A DNA stretch of 64,000 nt from Betaproteobacteria bacterium SCN1 (GTDB lineage: Bacteria; Pseudomonadota; Gammaproteobacteria; Burkholderiales; Thiobacillaceae). Shown here piece by piece: positions 15,884 through 23,864 of the stretch. A program made the translations under genes and the position numbers. The notes under the pieces were generated by a model. That model searched no databases. It saw nothing but the letters and a program-made list of their open reading frames with translations, and was not told where the DNA came from. Every line of letters begins with the position of its first letter. Within the stretch, counting starts at the first letter, position 1. The stretch spans positions 372,001 through 436,000 of the forward strand of contig WBSF01000008.1 in NCBI GenBank assembly GCA_008923315.1. Direction: 5' to 3'.

Positions 15884-18800
15884 CTATACCTTTTCGAGGT
15901 CCACAAGGAAGGACTTGAATTCCGGCGTCTGGGTGTTGCCGTCGCCGACGAAGGGCGTCAGGGTGTTGGTGATGTAGCCGTTCCTCGCCAGCCCCAGGAA
16001 GCCCCAGTGGATCGGCACCCCCACGGTGTGCACCTTCTTGCCCGCGATCTCGAGCGCGCGCAGGCGCTTGGTCACCACCGCCACCGCGACGATGAAGCCG
16101 CGGTTGGATTTCACCCGCACGTGGTCGCCGGCCTTGATGCCCTTCTGCTGCGCCAGTTCTTCGTCGATCTCCACGAACTGCTCCGGCTGCACGATGGCAT
16201 TCAGGCGCACGTGCTTGGTCCAGAAGTGGAAATGCTCGGTCAGGCGGTAGGTCGTGCAGACGTAGGGGAACTTGTCGGGCTTGCCGAACGTGCTCCAGTC
16301 CTCCTTGAACACACGCGCAGCCGGGTTGGCGCGCGCCGCGGCGTTCGCCGGATGCAGCGGGTTGGTTGCGAGCGGCGATTCGAACGGCTCGTAATGTTCG
16401 GGGAAAGGACCCTCCGCCATCTTGTCGACCGCGAAGAAGCGCGCCACGCCCTCGGGATTCATGATGAAGGGGCTCATTCCGTCCTCCGGCGGCGAATCCG
16501 CCTTGAAGTCCGGAATGTCCGACCCGCTCCACTTGCCGCTCGCCGCATCCCAGGCGATCAGCTTGCGCGCGGGATCGTAGGGCTTGCCGTTCGGGTCGCA
16601 GGATGCGCGGTTGTAGAGCACGCGCCGGTTGGCCGGCCAGGAAAAGGCCCAGTTGAGCGTCTGGCCGATGCCGAACGGATCGCTGTTGTCGCGCCGCGCC
16701 ATCATGTTGCCCTTTTCCGTCCACGCGCCGGAGAACAGCCAGCAGCCGCAGATCGTGCTGCCGTCGTCGCGCAGTTCGGCAAAGCCGTTCAGCTGCTCGC
16801 CCGCCTTGACCAGAACCCGGGTCGGATCCTTCGGGTCGGTCACGTCCTTCAGGGCCTTGCCGGAAAACTCCCGCGCCAGCTCCTCGGGCGAGGGCGCATC
16901 CGGCTGCCTGTGCTTCCAGGTCAGGTTCAGGATGGGCTCGGGGAAGGCGCCGCCGTCCTTCTTGTACATCGCCTTCAGCCTGAGGAAGATGCCGGCCATG
17001 ATTTCCTGGTCGCCCTTGGCATCGCCCGGCGGCTCGGCCGCCTTCCAGTGCCACTGCAGCCAGCGCCCGGAATTCACCAGCGAACCGTCCTCCTCCGCGA
17101 AACAGGTGGACGGCAGACGGAACACCTCGGTCTGGATCTTGGCCGGATCGACGTCGTTGTATTCGCCGTGGTTCTGCCAGAATTCCGAGGTCTCCGTCGC
17201 CAGCGGATCGATGATGACCAGATACTTCAGTTTCGACAGCCCGGTGGACACCTTGATCTTGCAGGGGGCCGAAGCCAGCGGGTTGAAGCCCTGGCAGATG
17301 TAACCGTTCATCTTGCCCTGGTTCATGTTCTCGAACACCTGCAGGATGTCGTAGCCCTTGTCGAGCTTGGGCAGCCAGTCGTAGCACCAGTTGTTCCCGG
17401 CGCTGGCCGAATCGCCGTACCAGGCCTTCATCGTGCTGACGAAGAACTTGCCGTAATTCGACCAGTAGGACAGCTGCCCCGGCCGCAGCGGCTTGAAGGC
17501 ACGCTTGTCGATGTAGGCCTTGTAGTCCTGCTCGGCGTCGCCGGGCAGCGTCATGTAGCCCGGCAGCAGGTTGGACAGGAGGCCCAGGTCGGTGAGTCCC
17601 TGGATATTGGAGTGGCCGCGCAGCGCGTTCATGCCGCCGCCCGCCGCGCCGATGTTGCCCAGCAGCAGCTGCACCATGGCGCCGGTACGGATGATCTGCG
17701 AGCCTTGCGAGTGCTGGGTCCAGCCGAGCGCATACATGACGGTCATGGTCTTGTCGGGCGCAGCGGTCGTCGCAATCATCTCGCACACCTTGAGGAAGGC
17801 CTCCTTGGGCGTGCCGCAGATGGTGAACACCATGTCCGGCGTGTAGCGCGCATAGTGCGCCTTCATGAGCTGGTACACGCAGCGCGGGTTTTCCAGGCTC
17901 GGATCGGTGACGACGTAGCCGTCCGGCCCGATCTGGTAGCCCCAGCTCGATTTGTCGTATTTGCGCGCTTCCGGGTTATAGCCGGAATAGATGCCGTTCT
18001 CGAACGCGAACTCGTCCTTCACCAGGAAACTGAAGTCCGTGTAGTTCTTCACGTATTCGTGGTGAATCCTGTCGTGGCTCAGAAGGTAGTTGATGACCCC
18101 GCCCAGGAAGGCGATGTCGGTCCCCGCCCTGATCGGCGCGTAATAGTCCGATACCGCGGCCGAGCGCGTGAAGCGCGGATCGACCACGATCAGCTTCGCC
18201 TTGCGGTGCGCTTTTGCCTCCGTCACCCACTTGAATCCGCACGGGTGGGCTTCGGCGGCGTTGCCGCCCATGATCAGGACCAGGTCGGTATTCTTGATAT
18301 CGACCCAGTGGTTGGTCATCGCGCCGCGGCCAAACGTCGGGGCCAGACTGGCCACCGTCGGACCGTGTCAGACACGCGCCTGATTGTCGAATGCGAGCAT
18401 CCCCAGGCTACGCGCGATCTTCTGCGTCAGATAGCCGGTTTCGTTGCTGGACGCGGAAGCGGCGAGCATGCCGGTGGATATCCAGCGATTCACCGTTTCG
18501 CCCTTGTCGTTCTTCGCGATGAAGTTCTTGTCGCGGTCTTCCTTCATCAGGCGGGCGATGCGGGTAAACGCCTCGTCCCAGGAAATGGGCTGCCATGCCT
18601 TGCTGCCCGGGGCGCGATATTCCGGCCGCTTCAGCCGGTTGGGACTTCGGACGAAATCGAGCAGGGCGGCCCCTTTGGGGCAGAGCGTGCCGCGGTTCAC
18701 CGGATGGTCGGGGTCGCCCTCGATATGCATTACCTCGCCATGGGCATTCTTCGAGCGGTCGCCCAGGCTGTAGATGAGGACACCGCATCCGACCGAGCAG

Positions 18801-18955
18801 TACGGACAGGTGTTGCGGGTTTCAGCGGCACGGGCGAGCTTGAACGCCCGCACTTCCGCCAGGGCTTCGCCGGGTGCGAAACCGAGCGCGGCCAGGCTGG
18901 AACTGCCAACCCCTGCCGCACATATCCTGAAGAACTGCCTGCGCGTCACTTGCAT
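15884..18955 (-). CDS. fdnG: Selenocysteine-containing formate dehydrogenase catalytic (alpha) subunit
   Basis: 1,023 residues when the in-frame TGA at 18370-18368 is read as Sec (residue 196). The flanking frame ARV-U-HGPTVASLAPTFG is the Mo/W active-site segment of FDH-N/O alpha subunits, and a SECIS-like hairpin lies just downstream. N-terminal RRQFFR followed by a hydrophobic stretch is a twin-arginine (Tat) signal. CPYC-x3-C near residues 50-57 begins the [4Fe-4S] site. The enzyme oxidises formate to CO2 in the periplasm with a molybdopterin-guanine cofactor. Standard gene callers would split this into a 195-residue and an 823-residue piece. Confidence 0.97.
18338..18357 (-). promoter_or_regulatory. 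SECIS-like hairpin downstream of the fdnG UGA
   Basis: Starting 10 nt after the TGA on the minus strand: CGG, bulged T, GGCCA, loop GTC, TGGCC, CCG. This gives a stem of 3+5 bp with a bulged U and a GU in the apical loop, about 20 nt from the UGA. That fits the bacterial SECIS geometry recognised by the SelB winged helices. It lies in coding sequence, so its bases also encode conserved residues after Sec. Confidence 0.75.
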
Positions 18956-19116
18956 GTCAGCCTCCTCGTCGTTGTCCTTGCCATGGAAAAACTATAGGAA
19001 CAAACCGGGACGATACAAGCCGGATGCGCAGGTTTTTCTCCCGGCTTCCGAACAGGTGCGCCTGCCCCTGTCGGGCGCGCCCCGTGCATAGATCAAACCT
19101 ATCGACAGGCCTGAAA
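18956..19116. other. Upstream region of the formate dehydrogenase operon
   Basis: 161 bp between fdnG and the thioesterase gene, both leftward. It must contain the fdn promoter if the operon is independent. I see no clear -10/-35 pair and no convincing FNR-type site; a Shine-Dalgarno-like GAGG lies just before the fdnG ATG. Confidence 0.4.
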
Positions 19117-19476
19117 CTAGCCGGGCGGCAAAGGTTGTTTGCCTCCCTTGTCGTCCAGACAGACAAAACTCACGTGGGTGGAAAAAATCGCCTCCTCCAC
19201 CCCGGTTTCGATATCGTCGCGGTAGACCGTGGCGATGTAGCGAACCGAGCTGTTGCCGGCCTGGTCGCGCTGCACGCTGAAACGGAGAATCGCGCCCGCC
19301 CGGACCGGGCGGCGGAATTCGACGCGGTCCATGCCGATGGTGACGAACTTGCAGCCGGGGTAATCGCGGCTCGCCGCGATCCAGGCGATTTCATCCACCC
19401 ATTTCAGCAGGTTGCCGCCGAACAGGTAGCCGTAATGATTCATATGTTCCGGGAGAACGAGCTTGAAGTTTTCCAT
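19117..19476 (-). CDS. Acyl-CoA thioesterase, hot-dog fold (YciA/BFIT-like)
   Basis: 119 residues from the ATG at 19476 (MENFKLVLPEHMNHYGYLFGG). Landmarks of hexameric acyl-CoA thioesterases are N-H-YGYLFGGNLLKWVDEIA, where the Asn/Asp pair is catalytic, then EFRRPVRAGAILRF and a C-terminal FVCLD strand. It hydrolyses acyl-CoA to free acid and CoA in the cytoplasm; the preferred chain length cannot be read from sequence. It stands alone, and no link to the fdn operon is evident. Confidence 0.88.
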   Translation of the reverse strand: MENFKLVLPEHMNHYGYLFGGNLLKWVDEIAWIAASRDYPGCKFVTIGMDRVEFRRPVRAGAILRFSVQRDQAGNSSVRYIATVYRDDIETGVEEAIFSTHVSFVCLDDKGGKQPLPPG

Positions 19477-19702
19477 GGCAAGAGATGCGCTCCAGACAGC
19501 GCCGCAAACACAGGCCGGCCGATCATATACCCGCGCCGGCTTGACACGCATCATGCGTTGACCTACTGTCCCCGCCCATGGTCGCCTTCGATGCCTTTGC
19601 CTGCACGCTCGTCGTCCGCCAGCTCCTGATGGCGGGCATGCATGCGCGCGCGCTCAAGCGAACGAGCGTCATGGGCACCTGCCCGCCGGACGCAGATACC
19701 TG

Positions 19703-19753
19703 AGCCCGGCGACATCCCCATACTCGATTAGCGCAAACACCTGTCGCCGGGCT
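19703..19753. repeat. 12-bp inverted repeat in a 511-bp intergenic region
   Basis: Positions 19703-19714 and 19742-19753 are perfect 12-bp reverse complements separated by 27 bases. They lie between the leftward thioesterase gene and the rightward solenoid gene cluster (gap 19477-19987). No T run follows on either side. It could be a regulator site, part of an untranslated leader or a degenerate repeat. The rest of the gap shows no other strong feature except the small frame at 19818. Confidence 0.6.
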
Positions 19754-19817
19754 TAAGCCAGGCGCGACAGCGGCCGTCTCCCTTGCAGGAGCCGGGCTGC
19801 GCTTTCGGGATTCCCCC

Positions 19818-19991
19818 ATGCACCGCTTCATACGCGTTCCGCCCTTGCCGGACGCACCGAGTTTTATCCGTTTTTCCTGGCTGAACGGCGATCCGCCGCC
19901 ATCCGGGTTTCCCCGGCAACCCCGTCCCTCCGGACTGAATCGTCGGCTGCGGCAGTTCATTGCCATGCTTGCACGCAGACCGCGGCCATGA
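19818..19991 (+). CDS. Possible small protein, 57 aa, coupled to the solenoid gene
   Basis: An open frame of 57 codons beginning MHRFIRVPPLPDAP, Pro/Arg rich, with a helical basic C-terminus (NRRLRQFIAMLARRPRP). Its stop overlaps the ATG of the next gene (ATGA), the pattern seen for real gene pairs throughout this window. No good ribosome binding site or known family is evident, so it could be a leader frame that couples translation, or chance. Confidence 0.35.
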   Translation: MHRFIRVPPLPDAPSFIRFSWLNGDPPPSGFPRQPRPSGLNRRLRQFIAMLARRPRP

Positions 19992-20863
19992 CGGACCTGA
20001 CCCGCAATTTCGTCAAGGCAAAACGGCCGTGCGCCGAAGGTTTCCGCTGGTTTCTCCGCACACACCAGTCGGGCGGCGACTACCAGCCGGTACTCGATGC
20101 GCTGGTCGGGGACGGCCGGGTGGACGACGCCTGCTGGCTGCTGGACCAGTTCGGTCCGACCGATGCCGTCCTGTGCGTCGACGCGATCGATGCGGAAGCC
20201 ATCGTATTCGCCGGCAGCCTTAATGTGCGGGGGCCGATCGAGGTCGGATCGATCGTGCGCGCAGGCCGCGCCATCCGTGCAGGCGGCGGCATCCGTGCGG
20301 GCCGCGCCATCGTGGCCGGCGAGGATCTGCATGCGGACGGCGCCGTCCGTTCGGCCGGCACACTCGACGTGGGCGGCGACATCCGAACCGCATGCGGCAT
20401 CGAGACCGGCGGCGCACTCCACTGCGGCGGCAAGACCCGTGTCGAATGGGACCTGGTATGCGGCGGTGCGCTCACGCTGACGGGCGACGCCCACATCGGC
20501 GGCACGCTCGAGGCGCACGCCAGAATCCAGTGCGGCATGAGCCTGCACGTGGGTGAACGCATCGAAAGTGCCGGCGACATTCATGCGGTCCACGGCATCG
20601 AAGCCGGCGATGCGATCCGCGGCGAAGCGCATCTGGAAGCGGGCTGGGGCATTCGCGCGCTCGGGCCCATCGAAGCCGGCGGCGCCATCCGGGCCGGCGA
20701 AAGCCTGCTGGCCGCAGGCGAAATCCGGGCCGGTACGGGCTATGGCATCTACGCCGGCCTCGTCGTGCGCTGCGAAGACTGGGCAACCAGCGCCCGGGTA
20801 TGCGCCCGCACCCGGCCCGACCGCCTGATGAGCGGCTGGTGGGCGGGCGACGGCCCTCTCTGA
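19988..20863 (+). CDS. Beta-solenoid repeat protein of unknown function
   Basis: 291 residues. The N-terminus (about 1-60) contains CAEGFRWFLRTHQSGGDYQP and GRVDDACWLLDQFGPTD, a compact helical head. From about 65 to 260 the chain is a run of six-residue units of the form G-x-I-x-A-G, often with Ile/Leu facing inward (GPIEVGSIVRAGRAIRAGG), which predicts a left-handed or bactofilin-like beta-helix. No signal peptide or membrane segment is present, so it is probably cytoplasmic. It is followed after 5 bp by an acetyltransferase gene. I know no characterised homologue. Confidence 0.7.
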   Translation: MTDLTRNFVKAKRPCAEGFRWFLRTHQSGGDYQPVLDALVGDGRVDDACWLLDQFGPTDAVLCVDAIDAEAIVFAGSLNVRGPIEVGSIVRAGRAIRAGGGIRAGRAIVAGEDLHADGAVRSAGTLDVGGDIRTACGIETGGALHCGGKTRVEWDLVCGGALTLTGDAHIGGTLEAHARIQCGMSLHVGERIESAGDIHAVHGIEAGDAIRGEAHLEAGWGIRALGPIEAGGAIRAGESLLAAGEIRAGTGYGIYAGLVVRCEDWATSARVCARTRPDRLMSGWWAGDGPL

Positions 20864-20868
20864 GGCCG

Positions 20869-21558
20869 ATGCCATCCATGGATACCTGTCTGCCCTCCTT
20901 CCCCGTTCCGCCGTGGCGATGGCTGTCGAGCGAACTCAGGATCGACGTCGTGCACCGGCCGGCCGATATAGAGCGCCAGCTCGCCCGCCTGCATTCCCGT
21001 CTGGTCAGCCCCGGCGATGCACTCCACGGGCTGCCTGCACTCTGCATCCACTTCCCCGGTCTCGTGCTGCGCTACCGCGAAGCCGACGGCGAGCATTACC
21101 TCTATGTCGAAGACAAGGCCCGCGGCTGCCTGGCAGGTTATGCCGTATTCAACCGTCTGGTCGAACTGAACCGCCAAGCCGACCCGCACCTGCGCGCGCC
21201 CCACATCAAGATCGCGCCGGCCTATCAGCGGCGCGGCATCGCGACCGCCATTTATCGATGGTGGCTGGACAGCGGCAACGTATTCATCAGCGGCGCGCGC
21301 CAGTCCATCGGCGCACACGCCCTGTGGCGCGCACTCGGCAAGCGTTACGCACTTTTCTACGTCGAGCTGCGCGACAAACGCCTGCACGATCTAGGCGACC
21401 GCGTCGACACGCGAACCCGCGAAGACCTGCATACCCGCATGATCCTGCTGGGCAAGGGATGGGACCGGGCGCGCTTCGCCGCATGCACCGGGATGGCGGA
21501 GCCCGCCTGTCCGGACGCGGATGCCGCGGGAGGGCGTTCGCTGTTCCGCCAGTACTGA
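20869..21558 (+). CDS. GNAT-family acetyltransferase-like protein
   Basis: 229 residues; an alternative ATG is at 20878. The central segment HIKIAPAYQRRGIATAIYRWW (about 125-145) is the acetyl-CoA binding Q/R-x-x-G-x-A loop of GNAT enzymes. Around it are the strands YLYVEDKARGCLAGYAVF and YALFYVEL. Residues about 145-215 (NVFISGARQSIGAHALWRAL ... LHTRMILLGKGW) form a conserved-looking C-terminal part. The substrate is unknown; the 5-bp gap to the solenoid gene suggests the two act together. Confidence 0.7.
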   Translation: MPSMDTCLPSFPVPPWRWLSSELRIDVVHRPADIERQLARLHSRLVSPGDALHGLPALCIHFPGLVLRYREADGEHYLYVEDKARGCLAGYAVFNRLVELNRQADPHLRAPHIKIAPAYQRRGIATAIYRWWLDSGNVFISGARQSIGAHALWRALGKRYALFYVELRDKRLHDLGDRVDTRTREDLHTRMILLGKGWDRARFAACTGMAEPACPDADAAGGRSLFRQY

Positions 21559-21651
21559 GGTCGCCATGCCCACCCGATCTTGAAACAGGATTCTGCTGTC
21601 CTAATATTGAAGCCCCCCAATGCCCCGGCATCGACACGAGGAATCACCAGC

Positions 21652-22050
21652 ATGTCAGATCTGACCGCAGTCCAGCTTGAAGAATTGACCGCGTGCCTGG
21701 ACAGCCAGTACCACGACATCCGGAACGCAGTACGCACCGAATTCGAGGATACGGGCGAGCAGCACCGCATCGATCTCCTGAATCGCGAGCCGGGCGACAG
21801 CGGCGACCAGTCGCTCGCCAGCGCGCTCGCAGATTTCAACGTAGCGCGCTTCGACCGTTACATCCAGGCCTTGCGCGACGTCGAAGCGGCCCGGCAACGA
21901 ATGGAGAGCGGCGAATACGGTACTTGCACGGATTGCGGGCTGTCCATCGCCTTTGCGCGCCTGCGCGTCGCTCCCACCGCCAAACGCTGTATCGAATGCC
22001 AGCAGAAATACGAACGGGAATACGCGCAGGCCGGCCAACCCAGCCTCTGA
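21652..22050 (+). CDS. DksA/TraR-family zinc-finger protein
   Basis: 132 residues: an N-terminal helical hairpin (about 1-90) and a C4 zinc finger C-TDC-x17-C-IEC near residues 97-120 with the flanking YGTCTDCG. DksA-like proteins insert their coiled coil into the RNA polymerase secondary channel. The tip here (QSLASALADFNVARFD) lacks the DxxDxA signature of DksA, so an unmodified stringent-response role is uncertain. The ATG at 21652 is chosen as the natural N-terminus; it is followed after 7 bp by the kinase gene. Confidence 0.8.
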   Translation: MSDLTAVQLEELTACLDSQYHDIRNAVRTEFEDTGEQHRIDLLNREPGDSGDQSLASALADFNVARFDRYIQALRDVEAARQRMESGEYGTCTDCGLSIAFARLRVAPTAKRCIECQQKYEREYAQAGQPSL

Positions 22051-22057
22051 CGCCCGC

Positions 22058-23575
22058 ATGGCTGCCCGTTCGCGGCCTTCCGGCAGCCCGGTATGGATCG
22101 AACGGCTGGCCGCCTCCCTGCCCGGTCAGCCGGTGCGCATCCTGGAAACGCACATCTCCTGGGTGCTGCTGTCCGGCGATTTCGCTTACAAGATCAAGAA
22201 GCCACTGACCCTGGGCTTCCTGGATTTCGGCACGCTCGGCAAACGCCACCAGGCCTGCGAGGACGAAGTGCGCCTGAACCGGCGGCTCGCACCGGACATT
22301 TATCTGGGCGTATCGACCGTCACCGGCCCCGCCGACTCGCCCTGCCTGGAAGGTGCGGGCGAAACCATCGAATACGCGGTGAAGATGCGGCGGTTCGACC
22401 CGGAGGCCACGTTCGACCGGCTGCAGGCCGAGGGCCGGCTCGAGGCCGTGCAAGTCGAAGCCGTGGCCACCCGCCTCGCCCGCTTTCACCGGGATGATTG
22501 CGCCCGCGCCCAGGCGGGCGATGCCTGGGGCCATCCGGGCACGATCTGGCAGCCTGTCGCCCAGAATCTCGACCAGATCGAACCGCATCTCGACATGCCG
22601 GCCGACCGCGCAACGCTGGCCGCACTGCGGGTATGGAGCGGCCGCAGCCATGCCGAACTGACACCGCTGATGCGGGCACGCAAACGCGACGGCTACGTGC
22701 GCGAATGCCACGGCGATCTGCATCTGGGCAATATGGCCTGGGTTGACGGCGCCCCGCTCATTTTCGACTGCCTCGAATTCGACGCCGGGCTGCGCTGGAT
22801 CGACATCCAGTCCGAAATCGCCTTTGTCTTCATGGATTTGATGCGGCGCGGCCATGCCGGCCTGGCCTGGCTCTTCCTCAACGTCTGGCTGGAACACAGC
22901 GGCGATTACGCGGGGCTCGCACTGCTGCGGTATTACGCCGTATACCGTGCGCTGGTCCGCAGCAAGGTCGCGCTGCTGCGCGCGGCCCAGAACGACGCGT
23001 CCGCACGGACCGACGCCCGGGCGCATCTCGAACTGGCAGCTGCGCTGACCCGGCCGTCGCCGTGCTGGCTGCACATCACGCACGGTTTCTCGGGTTCCGG
23101 CAAAACCACTGCCACGCACGAACGCATGCAGTCGCCCGGCGCCATCCGCCTGCGCTCGGACATCGAACGCAAACGCCTGGCTGGCCTGGATGCGCTGGCA
23201 CGCAGCGGCTCGGCCCCCTGCGGGGGCCTCTATGCCGCCCACGCCACGCGCCGAACCTACGGGCAACTGGCCGGGCTTGCCAGCCGCGTCCTGGCCGCCG
23301 GATGGCCCGTGATCGTCGACGCCACCTTCACTGCGCGCTGGCAGCGCGCCTTGCTGCGCGAAATTGCCCGGAAGCACGGGCAGCCTTTCCGTATCCTGGA
23401 TTTCGCCGCACCGCTCGACACACTGCGCCAGCGTATCGTGCAACGCGCCCGGGCGGGAACGGATGCCTCCGAGGCCAGCCTCGCCGTATTGGCGCACCAG
23501 ATCCGGAATGCCGACGCGCTGGATGCGGAAGAATTGAAGGAAGCGCTATCGCCGCAAGACTTTGCACAAAACTAA
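22058..23575 (+). CDS. Fused APH-like kinase and P-loop ATPase/kinase
   Basis: 505 residues with two parts. Residues about 15-335 resemble the aminoglycoside-phosphotransferase fold of COG2187: catalytic loop RECHGDLHLGNMAW and metal loop IFDCLEFD. Residues about 345-505 are a P-loop domain of the COG0645 type with HGFSGSGKTTATHER as Walker A. Such fusions are widespread and uncharacterised; the substrate is unknown and drug resistance should not be assumed. Both active-site motifs are intact. Confidence 0.85.
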   Translation: MAARSRPSGSPVWIERLAASLPGQPVRILETHISWVLLSGDFAYKIKKPLTLGFLDFGTLGKRHQACEDEVRLNRRLAPDIYLGVSTVTGPADSPCLEGAGETIEYAVKMRRFDPEATFDRLQAEGRLEAVQVEAVATRLARFHRDDCARAQAGDAWGHPGTIWQPVAQNLDQIEPHLDMPADRATLAALRVWSGRSHAELTPLMRARKRDGYVRECHGDLHLGNMAWVDGAPLIFDCLEFDAGLRWIDIQSEIAFVFMDLMRRGHAGLAWLFLNVWLEHSGDYAGLALLRYYAVYRALVRSKVALLRAAQNDASARTDARAHLELAAALTRPSPCWLHITHGFSGSGKTTATHERMQSPGAIRLRSDIERKRLAGLDALARSGSAPCGGLYAAHATRRTYGQLAGLASRVLAAGWPVIVDATFTARWQRALLREIARKHGQPFRILDFAAPLDTLRQRIVQRARAGTDASEASLAVLAHQIRNADALDAEELKEALSPQDFAQN

Positions 23576-23864
23576 CGAAATCGGCATTTAGTAACAATTT
23601 TTCAATAAACAACCGAGTATTTTCTACTTGCGATTATGAACAATTCGATCTAGCTCTTTAAAGAAAGGGGGTTTACATACAGCAACCAATCGATGCCATC
23701 GGTTCGGCCTGTCTGTTCAAACCATACATAACCTCCCGGCAAGGGTCCCCCTCAGGAAGCGGAGATACGATCTTCACGCGGCTTGCTCAGGCTATCTGTG
23801 GAAGGGAGAGGCATATGCGCCTTTCGGGCGTGCCTCCCGAACGATTGAAGACCGGATCAGACCG
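23576..23864. promoter_or_regulatory. Upstream region of the sensor-kinase operon
   Basis: 289 bp without a gene. The first third is AT-rich (around 23585-23660) compared with its surroundings, suggesting a promoter for the rightward signalling operon. I cannot assign exact -35/-10 boxes. GAGAGGTGAGG around 23869-23879 falls just after the kinase ATG, so the ribosome binding site of that start is not strong. Confidence 0.4.

Noticed and set aside
18338-18370. fdnG as a pseudogene broken by a premature stop
   Set aside because: The interruption is a TGA in the exact Sec position of FDH-N/O alpha subunits, with a SECIS-like hairpin and selA, selB and tRNA-Sec in the same locus, so read-through as Sec is far more likely.
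15020-18997. Long open frame (about 1,325 codons) on the plus strand opposite the formate dehydrogenase genes
   Set aside because: It is the antisense frame of G+C-rich coding sequence. The minus strand encodes three recognisable subunits with cofactor motifs, whereas the plus-strand translation has no domain and mostly Arg/His/Val-rich composition.
19523-20875. 450-codon minus-strand frame opposite the solenoid gene
   Set aside because: The repetitive plus-strand solenoid pattern creates a long open antisense frame. The plus-strand gene has a regular hydrophobic repeat and a coupled downstream gene.
21836-23497. 553-codon minus-strand frame opposite the kinase fusion
   Set aside because: The plus strand encodes clear APH and P-loop motifs (HGDLHLGN, GSGKTT); the minus frame shows no motif.
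22058-23575. Aminoglycoside resistance gene
   Set aside because: The APH-like domain belongs to the uncharacterised COG2187 type fused to a P-loop domain, a chromosomal family not tied to drug resistance.
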